The notes under the pieces: model-generated | What the model was told of the DNA's origin: nothing | Database searches by the model: none | What the model saw: only the letters and a program-made list of their open reading frames with translations | Assembly (NCBI RefSeq): GCF_029962835.1 | Contig: NC_080577.1 | Location: 32,098,501 to 32,162,500, forward strand | Reading direction: 5' to 3' | Length of the DNA: 64,000 nt | Source of the DNA: Magnolia sinica | Lineage: Eukaryota > Streptophyta > Magnoliopsida > Magnoliales > Magnoliaceae | Part shown: one piece after another, positions 56,501-64,000 of the stretch | How positions within the stretch are numbered: position 1 is the first letter of the stretch | Layout: the number at the start of each line of letters is the position of its first letter | Made by a program: the position numbers and the translations under genes

Positions 56501-57700
56501 AACTTTTTTTGCACTCCTAACTTCCGAAACTTTCCTTTCACACATTGTACTCCTAACTTCTATTAATGTACTTTGTCATTTTGCTATCATTTTCTCTCTT
56601 TTGCACTTAGTTTTCTTGGATCTTTGGCATTTGAAATATCATTAATTATATTCAAATATCCAAATATTTACTTGGTCATTCTTTGAGTATTAAATAATCT
56701 CTTTAATCGTTCTTTTCATCTTAGCTCTCCAAATCACCTCACATATTAAAACAGATGTAAATACATCAATTAAGCACTACTATGCATATAAAACCAATGC
56801 ACGATAAGAAAAAAAATATACTATTTTACACTCAACACACCCAACCAACATTTTGCTAGTCTCGAGCAAAAATATGCGAAAAACTAAATTTTAAACTTCT
56901 TTATGAAAATAACATTATGTACAATCCTAGACATGTAAGTAAACTTTCAAAGATATAAGGATCATATATTGTCAGTCTATAACCTAATATCACTAGTAAA
57001 TCATAAAAGTAAGTTCTCATTTATTAATTAATTAATTAAATAGATTCAAATATCAAATTCCTAGTGTGCTCAATGAATTCTGGCTTGTAATCTATAAGAG
57101 TTAGCTTTCTCTCCATATTATTAACTATGAGGATTACCTTAAAGTCGTTAGATGAACACAAGATATTGATTCTGAATTCATCTCCATTTTTTAAAAAATT
57201 TCCAACGTTTTATTTTTTTCATTGACAACTTTCATACTATCATCTCTTCTTCTTTTTTCGTTGTTTTCTCATTTAAGCACATGCAATAGGTAGCCAATTT
57301 CAATTCTACATATTTTTTACTTGTTTTTTTTTTCTTTAAAGAATATGAATCAGATCTGAATTGTGAACTAGATGCAATTGGTGTTTAAATCTTCTTATCA
57401 ATCAATTCATTAAAAGAACTTGTTCAAAAATCTATTAATCAACTAGATTTTAGACTTTCGAAAATTACTTTATATCTCATCATCCTACACAATATACTTA
57501 GAGCCACAAAATCAATCTTTAAAATGAGTTTTAAATTTTGAAAATTGGAAAAAATAATTTAAAATCTTTGCTAAAAAATAAGAAAATACTAATTAATTCC
57601 ATCTAATTTCACCCCAACTTAAAATGTATATTATCCTCAATGTAAAAAGATATGCAATGCATCATAACATCAGACAACAAAAATAAAAGAGAAATGAGTA
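56500..57700 (-). mobile_element. 3' non-coding part of the minus-strand Athila-like element (inferred)
   Basis: AT-rich, without frames. Near 57610-57660 the minus strand reads CTTTTTACATTGAGGATAAT then TTAAGTTGGGGTG, a motif commonly found just behind pol in plant Athila/Tat Gypsy elements. The left limit and the LTR were not located. Confidence 0.45.
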
Positions 57701-57849
57701 TGAGAGAGTACCTGGAGAAGATCAATGAGATGGCATGAAGCTTCCACCATCTAATGGGGTTTACAGTCAATAAAAAATCGTAAACTATTCTAACCTAATC
57801 TCAATAAAACAGTAAAATAGTAGATGGACCTCCTTCAGACTAGAAAGTA

Positions 57850-57992
57850 AGTACTCTTAGGCAGGATCTTTTAGAGGGATGGACATTTTCTGAATTGAAT
57901 TTCTCAGTTAATGGTTTAAGGCGATGACCGTTCACTTTGAAAATGTTACTATTCACCAAATTTTCTATCTTGACAGCCCCATGAGGATAAAC
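57850..57992 (-). pseudogene. Athila-like integrase C-terminus (separated piece)
   Basis: On the minus strand: [20 protein letters not shown] then [12 protein letters not shown]. This is the conserved end of Gypsy integrase (usual form FPHGAVEI...FKVNGQRLKPF). The rest of the domain is on the other side of the 4.04-kb solo LTR, at 62037 onward. The split falls inside the codons before VYPHGAV. Confidence 0.85.
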
Positions 57993-60900
57993 TGTCACGC
58001 CCCAAACTCGGAAACCGGGCTCACAAAATTCCCGATCGCCGAATCTGGCGCCGACAGCCTCCGTAGAACCCCATTCTCGGCTCCCAGCGCCCATTCGCCA
58101 AGTTCCGATCCTGGGATGCTACAAGGAGGATTTTCAACATCAGTTTGTTTCGTAATAAACATAACCAAAGGCAAACAACAACCAAAAACTCCATCACATT
58201 TCTACTATAATCAAAAACTTTACAAGTACAATGAGCATAAGGGAAATACAATGATGATAGACCAAAAGCTCCAAAAGATCAGCTACGCGCCCAAGCCTCA
58301 GCGCTGCTGCGATCCTACGTCACCTGCACGCAACGGTCGTGCATAAGCTTATAGAAAGCTTAGAGGGTGGTGAAAGTGTATGCTCAAGGTGGTAATGTAG
58401 TTATGTGGTATCAGAGTAATGCGGAACATGCTGATGAATGCCAAGAATCCCATTAGCCGTACCAAGGCCATGCGGTGCAAAGAATGATGTCGGCCATACC
58501 AAGGCCATGCAATGCGAAATGCAAGTCAAGCATACAAATCCTCATCTAAGTCCACATGTCAATACGACTCAAATCTAGAATATCACCGGGGTCTAGTACA
58601 CTCCAAGCCAGATTGTCGCCCCATCGCGCGCAATAAGGTGAGTGGAAAAGACCTCACTATCCGCCTGCCAATATCGGGCTCGGCTCGTTAATAGCGGACC
58701 CATTCATCGAGCTGGTCAAACTCAGCCTAGCATTGCCCCTACTCTCGGGCGGGTAAGGCCGCACCCCCTTCCAACCGACCACGACACAGTGGAAAGCGCA
58801 ACCGTCTGGTAATCGGCACTCAGCGCTCATGCATCCATTCGGTCTAGACGTTGGAGCAACCTCCTGGTACCATAAGGGTTTAGGGACTTTCACCCAGGGA
58901 TATCTATCGCACCCCATGTAGAACAGTATTTTCGGTATCCAATCCTGCCAACCACGATACGTCTGTGGAGGCTACGGCCCTGATGTCGCTAGGGCGTACA
59001 GTAACCATATCACACAATGCGAATGCATGAATCACACTATCCAGTCATACAGCAATCCTGCGCGTATCATGCGCTCATGTAGGGCAACACCCCCTGTACG
59101 GGAGTCCCTAAACAATCTGCCCAAAGGCATATGCTATGATCAGTCATTTCTCATATCAAGCATACGTATGATGCATATGATCGTGAATCATGGGATTAAA
59201 CATGTTATATGGGATGGATGATGTTCATAATGGAGACGGGCCTAGACGGCCTACACATTACACATATGGGCCTAACAATGGGCCCTTGGGAAAGGCGTAA
59301 TGCGGACATTGAACCAACACTATGCTTACAATGTGGACGTCAAACCAACATTGCTCCCAAGGCATAGCCACAATTATCATTACATAAATCATGTTGGGAC
59401 TGCACATTGCAATGAACCTTAGGTATATCTCATTGGGCCTTCAATACATCAAATGGGCCGTATCATATGGGCCTCATGTTCATCAAGTGAGCCACATCAA
59501 TGGGCCACACCAATGGGCCTTATGTGCATTGCAATGGGCCATAACCCGTGGGCCTTAGAATGCATTAAATGGGCCTAATCTCATGGGCCTTATGAGTATC
59601 AAATGGGCCTCGCCAATTGGGCCCCATATGTACATCAAATGGGCCTAAACCCATAGGCCCCAAAATATTTTTAATGGGCCATAACCCATGGGCCCCTAAT
59701 ACATCTATGGGCCTCGACCCATGGGCCTCGCATATAAATCAAAGTGGGTCTCAACCATGGGCCACAAGTACTGAGATGGGCCTCCCATCATCAGCAAAAT
59801 ATACATAAAATGATATATAATATATATATATATATATATAGTACATAAAATATTATATATATAATATAATATTAGATATATCCATATTTAGATATATATA
59901 TATATAGATATATATATATATACACACACACGTACACACCCACACACGCACGCATCAGGGCCCCAACATCACAGTGGCCCCACACAATCATCACAGGGGG
60001 CTCCACCGTCCAGGCGGACGGTGTAATGAAACACATACATCCATGTGGGCTCCATGTGGGGCCCACCGTAATGTTTGCTTTCCATCCATCCCGTTGGTGA
60101 GGTCAAGTAGACCTAGATGGAGGGTGGGAACAAATCTCACCCTGATCCAAAACTTCTGTGGGCCCCAAAAGGATTTCAAAGGTAAAGGTTCAATCCCACT
60201 GTTTCATCCGGTGTGGGCCACCTGAGTCTTGGATGAACTTGAAACTTTGAGGGTGGTCCACTGACCTCAGGGCCCACCATATTAACGGATTAGATGGCTA
60301 ATAAACATCAAGGTGGGGCCCACGGCAACAGCCGTGGGTGGCTGTCCGCCAGCCCGTCCGCTGGACGCTGGGCGCAGGCAGCGCCTGCTGCCGTCCCTGA
60401 CACAGCAGCGCTGCTGCTGTGTTGAGGTTATTTATTTTATTTTATTTTTTTTGAAAAACCGAGGATTTTACAGGTGGGGTCCACATTCAGTGGATCCACT
60501 CCGTCCAGTGGCGTCCCATGGCTCAACACGAGCAAAATAAGTCCAATATTGGACATATTTTGGCATATAAATAATCAGGGAGGGTTTTCAATGGTGAAAA
60601 CCACCATTTGCTATGGTATGGCCCGCCCGAAGGTCTGATTGATCCCATCTTTCGGGTCAACGCCAAAAAGGGGCTAGGAAAAGGAATGGATGGTGTGGAT
60701 TGGAGACATGCATCAAGGTGGGGCCTACATGAATGGGCCTCCTCCATTAGCTTGAACCAAGCTTTTATTTGTGTTTTCACCAAACGTCCAGCATCCCTGG
60801 ACGCTGGACTCTCTGGCCGAGCAAGGTGGGCCTACTCATGAGGGTCACCACTGATGGATGGCGTGGGTACAATACACGCAAAGTGGGCCCCACAGGTAAA

Positions 60901-62036
60901 TGGTTTGGATAACCTACTAACTTCATGGTGGGGTCCATTAAAGTGGGCCACACAATCTCATTAACATCACAAAAATAAAATAAAATAAAACAAAGGAGCG
61001 AGAGATAGAAAGTGAGACCGTGTGATGGAGGGACCCCGGCACTATGGGCCCTCCCTTGCACTAAATCATACATCAAGTGGGTCCCATTACATGTGGGCCC
61101 ATTAAATTAAAATTCAACGGTAGAGATCCCTTCTCCACTAAATTAGACGGTCTAGATGACCCTAAATATACAAGAAAGTAAACATCATGATGGGGTCCAT
61201 GGAGAATGGCCCCATCATGGAATGATCATGATGATCCAAGTGGGCCATCGGCCACATCTTAGGGTCCAAAGCGAGATCCAAACCATTGATCGGTTGGCCT
61301 CACTTGGCCCATCTCAAAAATAGCAAAATCTACCCTATCAAGACACCCACTGCTTGATCTTCTTGCTCCCTTAGCTTCCTTAGCTCCTTGTGCTCCTCTT
61401 TGATGGAGGAAGATGAGAAATGGATGGTTGAGATGAGAGATGAAGGGGTGGGAAAGGTGGGCCTCACAAATGCAATTTTCTCACCATGGGAGGACCATAC
61501 GTATGAATTTTTTTGCTATGGGAGAGTTTGAATGAGAGAGAGACTTGTAAGGGAGAGAGAGAAAGAATGATGGGTGATGGAGTGATGGATGGGAGAGAGG
61601 GATGGGGGTGTAAGAACTTTTTGACTTTTTTGGCTAATGGTGTAAGAAAAGCATGGGTTGTGTAAGATCTTTTTGACTTTGGGGGTTGCTTGGGAAAGGG
61701 TGAAAGTTGATGTGTACTTGACATGATGGGATTGATTGATTGATGTGACACCTTGTAGAGATTCCATCGGAATTCGCACGCGCGGCGTTTCCTCGCACCG
61801 AACACTGGCCCACAACTCCTGACCAGAGTATCGCATCAGCGCGCGAGTCGCGGCATCGGAATCGCGGCGACGACGCGGTCGCTAAGGTACAAGCCCTGGG
61901 TTGAGTCGACTCAGGTTGACGGTACGAGAATCCAGGTCGCGCGCAAATACCGGATAAGGGTCGAAGGTTACCGAAATCCGACCGGGAAGACCGCGGAAGC
62001 CTATGGAATGGTACGGTCTAGGATACGGGGCTTACA
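57993..62036 (+). mobile_element. Giant solo LTR (4.04 kb) inserted in Athila-like pol
   Basis: Starts TGTCACGCCCCAAACTCGG and ends ACGGGGCTTACA, canonical TG...CA, and is flanked by a perfect 5-bp duplication TAAAC (57988-57992, 62037-62041). Removing it with one TAAAC reconnects the interrupted integrase region. Its first and last few hundred bases are not alike, so this is one LTR-length unit, not two LTRs with an interior, and no pol motif was seen inside. TGTCACGCCCC beginnings are typical of some plant Gypsy LTRs. Internal features: an ATGGGCCT tandem stretch (59220-59790), TA/CA repeats (59815-59960), GGGCCCAC MITE-like blocks (60000-60330, 60870-60990) and a CpG-rich end (61770-61990). 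Strand is given by convention and is not certain. A non-autonomous element of another kind is the alternative. Confidence 0.72.
59220..59790. repeat. Short tandem repeat of ATGGGCCT motifs
   Basis: Units such as ATGGGCCTTA, CCCATGGGCC and ATCAAATGGGCC recur every 20-45 bases, some 20 times, within the solo LTR. Not coding. Confidence 0.8.
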
Positions 62037-63335
62037 TAAACCATTTTAACTTTAAAGGGGTCGGTTTAACGAGATCTCAGTTTACTAGGAAAAAGATGAA
62101 TTATCAAGTTATACAAAAGAACTTTCTGGTTTGGTTCAAAATTTTTTTGAAGAATATTCTTTTCGTGAAACACATTCATCCTGTCATTGTGTATGCAAGA
62201 GTTATCATAAGCCTCATTCTAGATTTCTTCAAGTTCATGAAGTTGTAACTTGCTCAACGAGCCAGCTTTGTCGAGATTGAAGTTGAAATTCTTTATATCC
62301 CAATACACCTTATGTTCCAACTTTATAGGAAAGTGGCAAGCCTTCCTATAGAAAAGTTTATAGAGTGACATTCCAATAAGGGTTTTATATGTTGTACGGT
62401 AAGCCCACAACGCATCGGTTAGTCGAAGTGACCAATCTTTATGATATAGGTTAACCGTTTTCTTAAGAATTTGTTTAATCCTCATATTTGATATTTCAAC
62501 TTAGTTGTTTGTCTAAGGGTGATAGAGGGTGCTCTCTTTTTCTTCATTAATGTTTTAAATGCTATATTGCAAAAGTGAGATCCTCTATCACTTACGATGT
62601 CTAGAGGTGTTCCGAACCTAAATAAGATATTTTCCTTCAAGAACTTAATGACCGTATGATATTCATTATTCTGGTATAAAATTATCTTGATCTGCTTGGA
62701 GATATAATCTATGACAAGAAGAATATAAAGATTCAAAAAGATGAGGGGAATGGTCTCATAAAATCGATGCCCTAATAATCGAATGCTTTAATAATTAAAA
62801 TATAGTTTAGTGACATCATATTTCGACGGGATAAACTCCCAATATCTAACATCTCTAATACATTTTGCACAGTTCGTTAGTATCCTTGAACATCGTGTTT
62901 CAATAAAAGCCACACTGTAGAATTTTCTTTGTAATTTTTTAGCCAAAAAGTAGTCAACACACACATATTAATGACAAAAGGAGATGACACTATTTTTTTC
63001 GTGATCAGGCATACATCTCCTAATGATTTGATATGGGCAATATTTGAAAAGATAAAGATCATTCAAGAAGAACTTAAGTACTTCGGTAAAAAATTCTTCT
63101 TATCTCATGTAGTCCAATGGTTAGGAATTGTACTTATTGCAAGATAATTGGCAATATCAGTGTACCAAGGTAATTGTGAGACTTTGAAGAGTTATTCATC
63201 AGTGAACATGTCATTGATTTGTGTCATCTCTATGTAATTAGATAAGATAAGTCGAGAGAGATGGTCAACTACTACATTTTCTACTGCTTTCTTATTTAGA
63301 ATTTCAAGGTTGAACTCTTGGTGTAGAAGGATGTT
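62037..63335 (-). pseudogene. Athila-like Gypsy pol: RNase H end, integrase
   Basis: Minus strand, from high to low coordinate. The RNase H end reads HQEFNLEILNKKAVENVVVD then HLSRL (about 63330-63240). A decayed linker/zinc region follows (62740-63190). The integrase core begins NLYILLVIDYISK and has RFGTPLDIVSDRGSHFCN (62480-62736), giving the first two catalytic Asp; the usual PQTxGQxE block reads RQTTKLKY, so the catalytic Glu seems lost. Then [34 protein letters not shown] and [20 protein letters not shown] (62219-62485), and further FEPNQKVLLYN and LFPSKLRSR (to about 62040). Frameshifts separate the pieces, so it is dead. Order and motifs fit the Athila/Tat branch of Gypsy. Confidence 0.88.
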
Positions 63336-64000
63336 CACAACCCCAAGTGTAGGGTCGCGATGCAGTAATAATATCAGTGAGACCGAGGTCGTATCCATAG
63401 GGACTAATCTCATGTGTATTCTGAAAGCAACTAGAAGAAGATGTAAACCTAAGTCTGAAAATAAATGGAGTAATTGTAAGGGATTTAATTAGAAACTTAA
63501 GAATTTAAAAGTGTGAAGTAGGGTTTCCAAGTATCCACTTGTAGCAATCAGGGAGATCTATTACTTGATTCAATGACACAATTAGAATTAGAGTCCTATC
63601 TTATCCAGTTGGAAGATATTTCAATAAAATCAAATCTGAACTTCCCTTGACCTAATTCTCAACGAATGAGAGTTGCGAGAATTGGAAGTGATTCAATCAC
63701 CTAGCCATGCCCATGAGATAATGACAGACAACAGGATATACCAATTCCACAACCAACATTGGAGAATTGTGAAGATTAGAAGAGATTCCATCTCCCAACC
63801 ATGCCCAAGGGACGATGTTGAACAATAGGATTTACTAACTTCACAATCTCAATACATGAAAAGAAGATACTCAAAGCTATTGCAGATCTACTATAATTTG
63901 AGTCACAATAAACCATTAAAAACTGAAAGTATTTCTTAAATATCAAACTAGAATCAAAGAGAATTCAACATAAATATGAATCAAAGTAATAGAAACATCC
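63336..64000. repeat. Unassigned repeat abutting the Athila-like pol
   Basis: At about 63335 homology to pol stops abruptly and a sequence beginning CAACCCCAAGTGTAGGGTCG, with GAGACCGAGGTCGTATCCA close by, takes over and runs off the window. I recall similar AGACCGAGGTCG...CAGGGAC sequences as common plant repeats (probably LTR-type) but cannot name the family. Near-repeats (GGAATTGGAAGTGATTCAATC / GTGAAGATTAGAAGAGATTCC) occur at 63680 and 63770. No gene. Confidence 0.45.

Noticed and set aside
57924..58346. 140-codon + strand frame
   Set aside because: It crosses the exact junction between the integrase fragment and the solo LTR, so it is a chance fusion.

Overview
This is nuclear DNA of a flowering plant. 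It holds two spliced protein-coding genes with plant-type introns, both of plant families (a CRY2-type cryptochrome and a PEP-carboxylase kinase), in a sea of Copia, Gypsy, LINE, SINE, TRIM, hAT, Tourist and Mutator-type elements. The very dense family of palindromic elements carrying GGGGCCCACCATGATG-like ends makes me think of a magnoliid (laurel, magnolia or tulip-tree group); that is an impression from memory, not a demonstrated placement.

Layout. 0-3.2 kb: intergenic, with a SINE-like copy, a Tourist-like MITE and a fold-back element. 3.2-14.6 kb: cryptochrome 2 gene on the + strand, five coding exons (669 aa); intron 4 (4.3 kb) is filled by a tandemly amplified LINE reverse-transcriptase fragment and a 540-bp TRIM element. 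15.4-21.3 kb: decayed Copia retrotransposon whose 3' LTR contains a SINE with a perfect 10-bp target-site duplication. 21.4-29.6 kb: hAT element with a nested Tourist-like element, a solo LTR on the minus strand, several MITEs. 29.7-37.9 kb: a large imperfect inverted-repeat structure with a minisatellite, TA repeats and a probable organellar group II intron fragment near its centre. 38.1-39.9 kb: two LTR fragments, one with a hAT insertion. 40-46.5 kb: repeats and unassigned DNA. 46.6-48.1 kb: PPCK gene on the + strand, two exons (278 aa). 48.1-51.8 kb: a row of Mutator-like MITEs. 52.8-55.9 kb: a non-autonomous Gypsy element coding only for gag (TR-GAG type). 56.5-63.3 kb: minus-strand Athila-like Gypsy pol, split by a 4.04-kb solo LTR with a perfect 5-bp target-site duplication. 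63.3-64 kb: another unassigned repeat running off the window.

The two genes are unrelated neighbours. CRY2 is a nuclear blue-light receptor; PPCK phosphorylates and so activates phosphoenolpyruvate carboxylase in the cytosol. No bacterial-type operon, CRISPR array, rRNA or intact tRNA gene was seen. All exon boundaries are read from frame, GT/AG signals and family knowledge; no transcript evidence was available.
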